A stretch of DNA of 38,016 bases. Origin: Clostridiales bacterium (lineage in GTDB: Bacteria > Bacillota > Clostridia > Lachnospirales > CAG-274). Numbering within the stretch: position 1 is the stretch's first letter; every line of letters starts with the position of its first letter. A model generated the notes under the pieces. It was not told where the DNA came from, did not search any database, and worked only from the letters and a program-made list of their open reading frames with translations. This document shows, one piece after another, positions 31,086 to 38,016 of the stretch. The position numbers and the translations under genes are program-made. Where the stretch lies: contig JAJQFU010000136.1 of NCBI GenBank assembly GCA_021200955.1, positions 1-38,016 on the forward strand. Reading direction: 5' to 3'.

Positions 31086-32248
31086 AAATAGGAATTTTAA
31101 CATATCACAGATCACATAACTACGGAGCCTGCCTTCAGGCATATGCATTAGCCTCATGGATTAAAGAAGAAACCTCCGCAGAAGCGGAAATAATAGATTA
31201 TAATACTAAATCCGCATGTAAATTTTATAGGAAGGAAGTAGTCAGAGGAAAGACGCCCTATAGAATTATTTCTAATTTAAAGAGATATTTTATGTTTAAA
31301 AAATGTGCTCTTGAGGGATTTCCCATATCCGATGAAGCATTGGTTTCAGAGGATATTTCGGAGTTTTACAGCTTTATTAAAGACAAATATGATATTATAG
31401 TTGTGGGCAGCGACGAGGTTTGGAAGCTGGGCTTTAGGGGCTTTCCCAATGCTTATTTTCTGCCTGACATAATTCAATGCACAAAAATGGGCTATGCAAT
31501 TTCCGCCCGGTGCGACTTTTCTGTTTTAGGTAAAAAAAAGTGTGAGCTTTTTAAAAAATATGTAAATGATTTTTCATATATAGGAGTCAGAGATCACGCA
31601 ACCTTGGAAAGTGTTTCGAAATACACTGATAAGGAAGTAAAAATAAACTGCGACCCTACATTTAATTATGATTTTCACCCTAATGCTGAACGGGGCAGAA
31701 AAATAATTAACAGTGCATCTAAAAACACATCGGGCAAAAAAACAATTGTGTTTATGTTTATTAATGAAAAAATCGCAAAGAAAATAAAAAGAAAGCTCGG
31801 AAATCAATATAATTATGTTTCCTTATATGATGCAATAGGCGGAATTACAAATTTATGTACCGTAAAGCCCTTTGAATGGGTTGATATTATAGCAGGCGCA
31901 GATTTTCTTATTACAAACTATTTTCACGGTATGTGCTTTGCCATAAAAAGCAATGTGCCTTTTTCTATTGTTGAAATTCGCGGCGGCAAAAGAGAAGAAA
32001 GCAAGTCATATGATCTTTTGTTGGAGTGCGGTATGGCAGAACGGTTTTTTATGTTAGAGGACAGTAACCTTGTTGAGAGAATATGCAGCATGGTATGTAG
32101 GGATTTAAATGTTTCACACGACTTTACCAATGCAGTAAAATTGCAGCAAAGCAAGTCCCGAACATTTATTGATAAATTGAACAGTATAATCGATGAAAAA
32201 GAGGACAGGATTAATGGCAGGCAGCAGCAGAGAAAAATCTTTAGTTAA
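31082..32248 (+). CDS. Polysaccharide pyruvyl transferase family protein
   Basis: A 388-residue protein of the PS_pyruv_trans family, which adds ketal pyruvate from phosphoenolpyruvate to sugars. The N-terminal GILTYHRSHNYGACLQAYALASWI, the central VVGSDEVWKLGF and YAISARCDF, and the C-terminal ADFLITNYFHGMCFAIKSNVPF (the conserved FHG) are all present. The modification would add negative charge to the polymer. Some members have other substrates, so the exact reaction is not proved. The flippase gene starts inside its 3' end, 35 bases before the stop. Confidence 0.87.
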   Translation: MKIGILTYHRSHNYGACLQAYALASWIKEETSAEAEIIDYNTKSACKFYRKEVVRGKTPYRIISNLKRYFMFKKCALEGFPISDEALVSEDISEFYSFIKDKYDIIVVGSDEVWKLGFRGFPNAYFLPDIIQCTKMGYAISARCDFSVLGKKKCELFKKYVNDFSYIGVRDHATLESVSKYTDKEVKINCDPTFNYDFHPNAERGRKIINSASKNTSGKKTIVFMFINEKIAKKIKRKLGNQYNYVSLYDAIGGITNLCTVKPFEWVDIIAGADFLITNYFHGMCFAIKSNVPFSIVEIRGGKREESKSYDLLLECGMAERFFMLEDSNLVERICSMVCRDLNVSHDFTNAVKLQQSKSRTFIDKLNSIIDEKEDRINGRQQQRKIFS

Positions 32249-33623
32249 AAATACTTTAATATTATCTTTGGGAACCTTTACTCCGAAGCTTATGAGTTTT
32301 ATTACTCTTCCTTTACTGACCCAAAATTTATCTAAGGCTGAATACGGAACCTATGATTTGATTACGGTTTTGGTTATGGTTTTGCTTCCGGTTGTAACGC
32401 TTCAAATTCATACCGGAGCTTTTAGATATTTAATTGAGTGCCGAGGTGATAATGAGAGAACAAAGGGCTTAATAACCAATGCATTGGTTTATGCAGGGCT
32501 GACATCTCTCATATGTCTTGCGGTTACGTGGTTTTTTATGAGAAATATCAGATATAGCTTCTGCATAGTATTATATCTGTTTTTCGATATGTATTTGATA
32601 GTAACACAGCAGTTTGAAAGAGGTCTTGGGAAGAACCTTTTATATTCAATAAGCTCAATAATAAATTCGGCTGTATTTATGGTTCTTACAATAATTCTTG
32701 TGTCAGTGCTTCAGCTGTCGCTTTACGGAGCAATTATTTCTCTTTTGGGCGGAGTTCTTGCAGGAAGCCTCTATTTAACTGCGGCTCTTAAGCTTCCTTC
32801 TTTTTTGGATTTCCGCAGCTTATCAAAAAAGACAATAAAGCTTATGTTGGGCTATTCATGGCCTATTGTTCCAAACAGCTTATGCAACTGGGTTTTGAAT
32901 TTGTCAGACCGTTTAATAGTTACTGCATTTTTGGGTATAGAAGCCAATGCAGTATATGCAGTGGAAAATAAGCTGCCGAATTTGCTGACGATTTTTCAGT
33001 CGTCGTTTTCATATGCATGGCAGGAAAACGCCTCGCTTACTGTTGATTCTGAAGATTCAAGCTCTTATTATGAAAGTATGTATAAGCTTTTAATAAATTT
33101 TCTTGCAGGTGGGCTTGCACTTCTCATCGGCGTTTCACCTCTTATTTTTCGTATTGTTGTAAGAGGCGACTATGATGAAGCATATCCCCAAATAGCTATA
33201 TTATATTTGGCAATTTATTTTAACTGCATTTCGTCATATCTTGCCGGAATTTATGCGGCTAACAAGAAAACTGTTAATATAGGAGTTACAACAATTATAG
33301 CCGCAGGCATAAATTTGTTTGTTGACTTAATGCTTGTAAAACATATAGGCATTTATGCTGCGTCGCTTTCCACACTGGTCAGCTATATCTTTTTGACCCT
33401 TTACAGAATGAAAAATATTCAAAAATTTCAAAAAATACGCTTTAAGCTCACATATCTGTTAAGAAATTGTCTGCTTTTAACAATTTTGCTTGTATTGCTT
33501 TTGGTCAATAATTTGGCTGTGCAGATAATAAATTTTGTTTTGGGAGCTGCTGCGGCATATATTTTAAACAGAAGCTTAGCCCTGTCAATGCTTCGCACAC
33601 TTTTGAATAAGGTGAAAGGATAA
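32214..33623 (+). CDS. Polysaccharide flippase (Wzx/MATE-like)
   Basis: A 469-residue membrane protein with about 12-14 hydrophobic segments, of the MOP-superfamily polysaccharide transporter type. It starts with KSLVKNTLILSLGTFTPKLMSFITLPLLTQNLSKAEYGTYD, the conserved opening of such flippases. It should move the lipid-linked repeat unit to the outer face for polymerisation. ATG at 32214 was chosen for its position behind GAGGACAGGA; another ATG at 32193 would add seven residues. The gene overlaps the pyruvyl transferase and is followed after 11 bases by the small ThDP-fold protein. Confidence 0.9.
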   Translation: MAGSSREKSLVKNTLILSLGTFTPKLMSFITLPLLTQNLSKAEYGTYDLITVLVMVLLPVVTLQIHTGAFRYLIECRGDNERTKGLITNALVYAGLTSLICLAVTWFFMRNIRYSFCIVLYLFFDMYLIVTQQFERGLGKNLLYSISSIINSAVFMVLTIILVSVLQLSLYGAIISLLGGVLAGSLYLTAALKLPSFLDFRSLSKKTIKLMLGYSWPIVPNSLCNWVLNLSDRLIVTAFLGIEANAVYAVENKLPNLLTIFQSSFSYAWQENASLTVDSEDSSSYYESMYKLLINFLAGGLALLIGVSPLIFRIVVRGDYDEAYPQIAILYLAIYFNCISSYLAGIYAANKKTVNIGVTTIIAAGINLFVDLMLVKHIGIYAASLSTLVSYIFLTLYRMKNIQKFQKIRFKLTYLLRNCLLLTILLVLLLVNNLAVQIINFVLGAAAAYILNRSLALSMLRTLLNKVKG

Positions 33624-33634
33624 GGAGTTAATTA

Positions 33635-34522
33635 ATGGATAAAAACAATGATGCTTGGACTTTGGAACGGCTTGTTCTTGAAATAAATAAGAATAAAATA
33701 ACGGATTTTACGGTAAGCCGAAAAGAATATGAGATATTATCCGATTCTGTAAAATCCATAGGTATATGGCATATTAACAATGATGCCAGAAGTGCGGCGT
33801 TTTATGCATATGGAATGTCTCAGGAAAAGGGCTCCCCTGCGGTGCTTATTGTCAGGGAGGATGAATTGGCAAGCTGTTATACAGGCTTTACGGAGGCAAT
33901 GCTTCAGCACGTTGCTTTTATTGTAATATGTATTCAAAACAGTCTGAAGGGACACAGGTTTATAGAAAAATGCATATCCAATGAGTTTCCGCTGAACTGC
34001 GGACAGTCTCAATATGATTTAGACAAAATATTGTCAGGCATAAATGATTTTCACTCACCCGTAATGTTTGATATTTCAGAGCAGCCCTCAAATACAGAAT
34101 TAAAAGAGTGTTCATTGGCGTTTTTGAAAAATTCGGCACTGAAGAGCTTTAACTCGGTTATTTGCTTTGACCGTTATAAGGATTTAACGGTAGACAACAC
34201 AAGGCTTTATTCATGTGAACACAGATACGGAGTATTCTCTAAATATCTTGGCTTTATTAACGGAACTGAGGATAAGGCTTGTTTAATTGCACCGGCTGAA
34301 TTTTTTGACTTAGATATTAATATTTTAAATTCAAGATATATTAACGGGCGGTTTAAGGTTATTTTAATTAATAAAAACGGCGGATCCTTTAAATATAAGA
34401 ATTGGGTTAATAACAATTCTATAGGCTATGCCGAATTATCTGAAGATAATATTAATGAGCTCAATAATTATCTTAATAATGACCTGCCGGAAATTATTTT
34501 TCTTTCTTTAAAGGAGAATTGA
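33635..34522 (+). CDS. Degenerate thiamine-diphosphate-fold protein (MenD-like paralogue)
   Basis: A 295-residue protein that I read as a shortened paralogue of the next gene product. Residues 10-105 match the pyrimidine-binding domain (NDARSAAFYAYGMSQEKGSP against DERSAAYFALGLSEASGEP). The last 110 residues resemble the pyrophosphate domain (KVILINKNGGS). The central domain is missing. The glutamate that activates thiamine is replaced by Ala51, and the metal-diphosphate GD is replaced by PA in LIAPAEFFDLD. It is therefore probably catalytically inactive alone and may be a structural or regulatory partner of the 576-residue neighbour. It starts 11 bases after the flippase and ends one base before the MenD-like gene. 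Confidence 0.68.
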   Translation: MDKNNDAWTLERLVLEINKNKITDFTVSRKEYEILSDSVKSIGIWHINNDARSAAFYAYGMSQEKGSPAVLIVREDELASCYTGFTEAMLQHVAFIVICIQNSLKGHRFIEKCISNEFPLNCGQSQYDLDKILSGINDFHSPVMFDISEQPSNTELKECSLAFLKNSALKSFNSVICFDRYKDLTVDNTRLYSCEHRYGVFSKYLGFINGTEDKACLIAPAEFFDLDINILNSRYINGRFKVILINKNGGSFKYKNWVNNNSIGYAELSEDNINELNNYLNNDLPEIIFLSLKEN

Positions 34523-34523
34523 A

Positions 34524-36254
34524 ATGTATACTAATCTAATTAATGTACAGGTTATAATTTCATTGCTTAAACAATATGGTATTTCAAAGCTTGTGTTATC
34601 ACCGGGTACAAGAAATGTGCCCTTTGTTCACAGTGTTGAAACAGATTCCTTTTTTAAGTGTTATTCTGTGGTGGATGAAAGAAGCGCGGCTTATTTTGCG
34701 TTGGGCTTATCTGAGGCTTCGGGAGAACCTGTTTGTGTAAGCTGTACATCATCAACTGCCGCCTGCAACTATATGCCGGCTGTTAAAGAAGCATATGAAA
34801 AAAATATTCCTTTGCTTGTTCTCAGCGCAGACAGAGACTTTCATTATCTGTTTCAGATGGAAGACCAAATGATCGATCAGGTTGATATGTATGGAGAATA
34901 TGTAAATTGTGCGGTTAATCTTCCTATAGTTCGAAATGACGAAGACAGATGGTTTTGTATAAGAGAGGTAAATAAGGCGCTGATTGAGCTTAATCACCGC
35001 AGAGTAGGGCCTGTTCAAATAAATTTTCAGGTTATTGACCCTAAAACCTTCACCTGTGAAAAGCTGCCCTCTTACAGAAAAATAAACCTTAATTTGCCGG
35101 ATAAAACAGACTGGAGCCGATTGGCAAAGGCTCTTTCTTCGAAAAAAAGAATTCTTGTTTTGTGCGGTCTTAATTGGGAAAACTGCTCAGAGCTGACTGC
35201 CGAGCTGGAAAAATTTTTTAAGAATACAAACTCTGTTATTTCATATGACTATTTTTCAAATGTCAGAAGCGAATATTTTCTTAAAACCGTTCTTGTGACG
35301 GAAGCAATTGAAGCAGAGGAATTTGAAGATTATCTGCCTGATTTGGAAATAACCCTCGGCTCTCATCTTTGGTCTTTTATAAAGCTGAAGCTGCGGGCTT
35401 ATCACGGAAGCTTTGAACACTGGAGCATAAGCCCGTCAGGAAAGCTTGAAGATGCTTTTCGCGGTTTAACAAATGCTTTTGAATGTGAGCCCCATATTTT
35501 CTTCCGTAAAATTAATGAATGCATCAGCGGTTCTAACGATATGGCTTATTATAAAAAATGGAAGGAAAGAATTGACAGGGTTAAATTTCCCGAAATACCC
35601 TTTTCGAATTTCTTTGCCGTACAAAGGCTTATGGAGCATATTCCCAATGACTCCCTTATACATTTAACTATTTTAAACAGTATCAGGCTGGTTCAGTTTT
35701 GTGATGTTAAAAACAATATAAAATGCTATGCAAACCTCGGAGCTGACGGCATTGACGGATGTCTCTCTACATTTTTGGGGCAAAGCGCAGACCAAAAGGA
35801 TAAGCTGTGTTTTCTTCTTTCAGGTGATTTGAGCTTTCTTTATGATGCAAACGGAATGGAAATTCCCCTTGCTTCCAATCAAAGGTTTTTCGTAATCAAT
35901 AATTTTGCAGGGGCTGAATTTCATAAAAATTTTGACACTAAGGCGATACCTATGATTGATGATTTTATAGCAGCCGGCCATAAAACAAAAATTTCTGATT
36001 TTGTTTCAGATCTTGATATAGATTATTATTCGGCTTCAAATGAAGAGGAATTGCTTTCAGGCATCGAAAGGCTTTGTATGCCTAATTCACGCCCTGTAAT
36101 ATTAGAGATATTCACAGATGCGGAAACTGATGCGAAATTGCTTTTGAAATTCTACAGCATAAACAGAGACCGGTCGTTAAAAATGAAAATAAGAAGGGCA
36201 AAACAAAAATTTAACAGGGGAATAACCAGAATTAAGGATGCCGTAAGAAAGTAA
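34524..36254 (+). CDS. MenD-like thiamine-diphosphate enzyme in a polysaccharide locus
   Basis: A 576-residue protein with the full three-domain ThDP architecture closest to MenD (SEPHCHC synthase). SPGTRNVPF (26-34) matches the MenD PGSR region, Glu52 in VVDERSAAYFALG is the catalytic glutamate, and LSADRDF and MEDQMIDQ keep the Arg and Gln positions. ANLGADGIDG (403-412) and SGDLSFLYDANG (433-444) match the MenD NRGASGIDG and GDLSxLxDLN motifs. The Arg of NRG is Leu here, which suggests another substrate. No other menaquinone gene is nearby. Together with the flanking degenerate paralogue and SDR it probably decarboxylates a 2-oxoacid and transfers the fragment to a sugar or other acceptor. 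The C-terminal 30 residues are very basic. Confidence 0.78.
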   Translation: MYTNLINVQVIISLLKQYGISKLVLSPGTRNVPFVHSVETDSFFKCYSVVDERSAAYFALGLSEASGEPVCVSCTSSTAACNYMPAVKEAYEKNIPLLVLSADRDFHYLFQMEDQMIDQVDMYGEYVNCAVNLPIVRNDEDRWFCIREVNKALIELNHRRVGPVQINFQVIDPKTFTCEKLPSYRKINLNLPDKTDWSRLAKALSSKKRILVLCGLNWENCSELTAELEKFFKNTNSVISYDYFSNVRSEYFLKTVLVTEAIEAEEFEDYLPDLEITLGSHLWSFIKLKLRAYHGSFEHWSISPSGKLEDAFRGLTNAFECEPHIFFRKINECISGSNDMAYYKKWKERIDRVKFPEIPFSNFFAVQRLMEHIPNDSLIHLTILNSIRLVQFCDVKNNIKCYANLGADGIDGCLSTFLGQSADQKDKLCFLLSGDLSFLYDANGMEIPLASNQRFFVINNFAGAEFHKNFDTKAIPMIDDFIAAGHKTKISDFVSDLDIDYYSASNEEELLSGIERLCMPNSRPVILEIFTDAETDAKLLLKFYSINRDRSLKMKIRRAKQKFNRGITRIKDAVRK

Positions 36255-36318
36255 ACTGTTATTTTGTTTTGAGAGTATATCATATTATTAAAGCTGCTGA
36301 AAAAGAGGTGTGATTATT

Positions 36319-37143
36319 ATGAATTGGCTAAGCTGCTTAAAAAAGGCTGTAAACTTGGTTCGCCCTAAAAAAATAGTTACTGCTGAAATTAAATTAATTT
36401 CTCCAAACAGCCTGTTGGCAGAAAAAAATATTGTTATAACAGGCGGCTCCAGAGGGTTAGGATATGCAATTGCCGAAAGGTGTATTTCTGAGGGCGCAAG
36501 GGTTTTAATAACAGGGCGCAGCGAAAAAGCACTTATGGAAGAAGCAAACAAGCTCGGAGACAACTGCCGCTATATTGTCAGAGACGTATCTGATGTTTCA
36601 AATTTAAGCGGTTTTCTTGCAGAAGCGGAGCAGACTCTGGGAAAAATTGACTGTCTTGTCAGCAATGCAGGTATATCGCTGCATGAAGGAGACTTTCATA
36701 ATGTAACGGAAGCAGGCTGGGACGCTCAGATAAATATTAATTTAAAGGGCAATTATTTTATGTGCAAGGCATTTATAAGCTATTTGGAATCCAATAAAAA
36801 GCAGGGAAATATCCTTGTTGTAACCTCTGAAAGATCTCTGAGAACAGATGATTTGCCTTACGGTCTGAGCAAAACCGCTTCAAACAGCTTTATTAAGTGC
36901 TTTGCCTCTAAGATAATAGATAAGGGTATTCGTATTAACGGCATTGCACCGGGGGTTACAGCTACTGAAATGACAGGCTTTAATAAAGACGGCAGCCTGT
37001 ATGCGGAATTTAATCCGTCAAAGCGTGTTTTTTTGCCGGAGGAGGTTGCGCAGACTGCGGTTTTCCTGCTGAGTGAAGCTTCAGCCTGTATATCAGGTGA
37101 AATTATTGCCTGTGACCAAGGACGGTATATAACTCATTGGTAA
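36319..37143 (+). CDS. Short-chain dehydrogenase/reductase
   Basis: A 274-residue classical SDR with the cofactor motif TGGSRGLGYAIAERC, the structural SNAGIS, the catalytic Ser in VVTSERS and the pair YGLSK. After it, RINGIAPGVTATEM and a C-terminal GEIIACDQGRYITHW are FabG-like. About 40 extra N-terminal residues (LSCLKKAVNLVRPKKIV) precede the fold. ATG at 36319 was chosen because AGAGGTG lies about 9 bases upstream; an in-frame GTG at 36310 overlaps it. The position after the MenD-like gene suggests that it reduces the ketone made by that enzyme, as a reductase does in yersiniose synthesis; this is inference. Confidence 0.87.
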   Translation: MNWLSCLKKAVNLVRPKKIVTAEIKLISPNSLLAEKNIVITGGSRGLGYAIAERCISEGARVLITGRSEKALMEEANKLGDNCRYIVRDVSDVSNLSGFLAEAEQTLGKIDCLVSNAGISLHEGDFHNVTEAGWDAQININLKGNYFMCKAFISYLESNKKQGNILVVTSERSLRTDDLPYGLSKTASNSFIKCFASKIIDKGIRINGIAPGVTATEMTGFNKDGSLYAEFNPSKRVFLPEEVAQTAVFLLSEASACISGEIIACDQGRYITHW

Positions 37144-37171
37144 TATATTTTATCTGCGGAGGATATTTATT

Positions 37172-37847
37172 ATGGTTTTTATTGAAAAAATAAAAAAAAT
37201 GTATCGTAAAATGGTATATCCCAATTCATATTCTTCCGAAGCCTTAGTTTCGTTTATAAGGAATCGGGGGGGGGGCTGTAGGCGAAAATACATTTATATA
37301 TGCTTCACATAAGCACAGAATAGATGCGGCAAATTCACGCTATATAGAAATAGGCGATAATTGTCTGATTACAGAAGGGGTTATAATTTTAGCCCATGAT
37401 TATTCATTTTCCGTTATTGTAAACAAATATAAGGATATTGTCAGAAAGCAAAGAATAACCCATATCGGAAACAATGTTTTTATAGGTATGAATTCTATTG
37501 TATTAATGGGCGCCCATATAGGAGATAATGTAATAATCGGCGCAGGAAGCGTGGTTTCAGGAAATATCGAAAGCGATTCCGTTTATGCAGGCAATCCCGC
37601 AAGGAAGGTTTGTTCTCTGGACGCATTTTATGAAAAGCTAAAGTCTGATTTTATAAATTCAGCTAAAATATATGCTTCAAAGGTAAACAGCGGAAATGAA
37701 ATGGGACTTTACAGGTGTTTAATTGATTCTGACAGTGAATTTGATGAATTTATTGATAACAGAAGCTTTAACGGTATAAATAAAAGCTGCTTAAAGGCTG
37801 CAAAAAGGCGTGCCGAAAGAATTAGCTTTGAAGAGCTTAAGAGCTGA
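37172..37847 (+). pseudogene. Hexapeptide acyltransferase, frame broken at a poly-G tract
   Basis: ATG at 37172 has GGAGGA 8 bases upstream and opens a frame that reads into a run of ten G (37266-37275), then stops at 37310 after 46 codons. Removing one G joins this frame to the downstream one (AVGENTFIYAS, then IGDNCLITEGVIILAHDYSF, IGNNVFIGMNSIVLMGAHIGDNVIIGAGS), giving a 224-residue left-handed beta-helix acyltransferase ending FEELKS. The downstream part has the usual hexapeptide turns and a candidate catalytic His in LAHDYS. The G tract encodes Gly residues at the same relative place as in the paralogue at 27324. This is either a phase-OFF allele or a sequencing error. It is listed as broken because the given sequence does not translate through. 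Confidence 0.82.
37266..37275 (+). repeat. Poly-G tract (10) in acyltransferase gene, frame OFF
   Basis: Ten consecutive G at codons 32-35. Nine or twelve G would restore the reading frame. Confidence 0.9.
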
Positions 37848-37885
37848 TTATAAGCAGACTGAATTTTTTAGGGAGGAAAAATAAT

Positions 37886-37954
37886 ATGTTTAGTAAGAAG
37901 TTTAAATCGGGGGGGGGGGTTAATAAGGGTTATTGGGGGGGTGGCGGGGGGTAA
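37886..37954 (+). other. Start of a further gene running into low-complexity sequence
   Basis: AGGGAGGA at 37870-37877 precedes ATG at 37886, which opens a short frame (MFSKKFKSGGG) that enters eleven G (37909-37919), then more G-rich sequence, and stops at 37952-37954. It looks like the 5' end of another operon gene with its own G tract, but the sequence beyond is too degraded to name it. Confidence 0.4.
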
Positions 37955-38016
37955 ATTTTTGGATTTTTTTTTTTTTTTTTTTACTGCGACCACTTTTTTC
38001 TAAAAAACTAAATAAA
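37909..38016. other. Low-complexity end of the window
   Basis: G runs of 11, 7 and 6 bases are followed by a run of more than 20 T from about 37964, then a short AT-rich end. This composition is unlike anything upstream and suggests a poorly assembled contig end rather than biological sequence. Confidence 0.6.

Noticed and set aside
31527..31536. A and T homopolymers of about eight bases in polysaccharide genes as further switches
   Set aside because: Runs of this length are expected by chance in AT-rich coding sequence and all the affected frames are intact.

Overview
The window reads as a chromosomal segment of a low-GC anaerobic member of the Bacillota, class Clostridia. The support is the infC-rpmI-rplT order with a termination-controlled leader and an AUU-started infC, strong AGGAGG ribosome binding sites, TTGACA/TATAAT promoters with 17-base spacers, and anaerobe oxygen-defence genes (PerR-type repressor, rubrerythrin, flavodiiron protein). 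A homocitrate-synthase-like enzyme that I take to be (Re)-citrate synthase fits the same picture. I cannot name the genus.

Layout. 1-1480: translation operon infC-rpmI-rplT behind an attenuator. 1502-2160: DinJ/YafQ-type toxin-antitoxin pair with its own promoter and terminator. 2183-3243: perR-rbr. 3277-5361: tsaD and a WYL-domain regulator. 5352-9710: accessory stretch holding three copies of a short palindromic repeat, a small membrane-anchored protein, RseC, the citrate synthase homologue, an intracellular subtilisin-like protease and a tail-anchored protein. 9733-19086, all on the minus strand: carD, trpD, a LysM membrane protein, fprA with an unusually structured leader, mutS2, an mreB homologue and a CNNM/CorC-type membrane protein.

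19282-21445 is an rfbB-rfbD operon with its own promoter and terminator. From 21518 to the end lies a surface-polysaccharide operon transcribed from a fully consensus promoter. It carries a nucleotidyltransferase-like protein, CDP-glucose synthesis and dehydration (rfbF, rfbG), an SDR epimerase/reductase and an RmlC-type epimerase. Then come a GT8 enzyme, a hexapeptide acyltransferase, GT4 and GT2 enzymes, a Wzy-like polymerase, a pyruvyl transferase, a flippase, two thiamine-diphosphate-fold proteins, an SDR and a second acyltransferase.

Three points stand out. (i) Poly-G tracts of 9, 10 and 11 bases sit near the 5' ends of three genes of the polysaccharide operon, and one of these genes is out of frame at its tract, which looks like slipped-strand phase variation unless it is a sequencing artefact. 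(ii) A MenD-like ThDP enzyme is paired with a shorter paralogue that has lost the catalytic glutamate and the cofactor-binding GD; beside a CDP-6-deoxysugar pathway this suggests carboligation onto a keto sugar, analogous to but distinct from yersiniose synthesis. (iii) The fprA leader folds on paper into a flush four-way junction. The last roughly 100 bases are low-complexity and are probably a degraded contig end.
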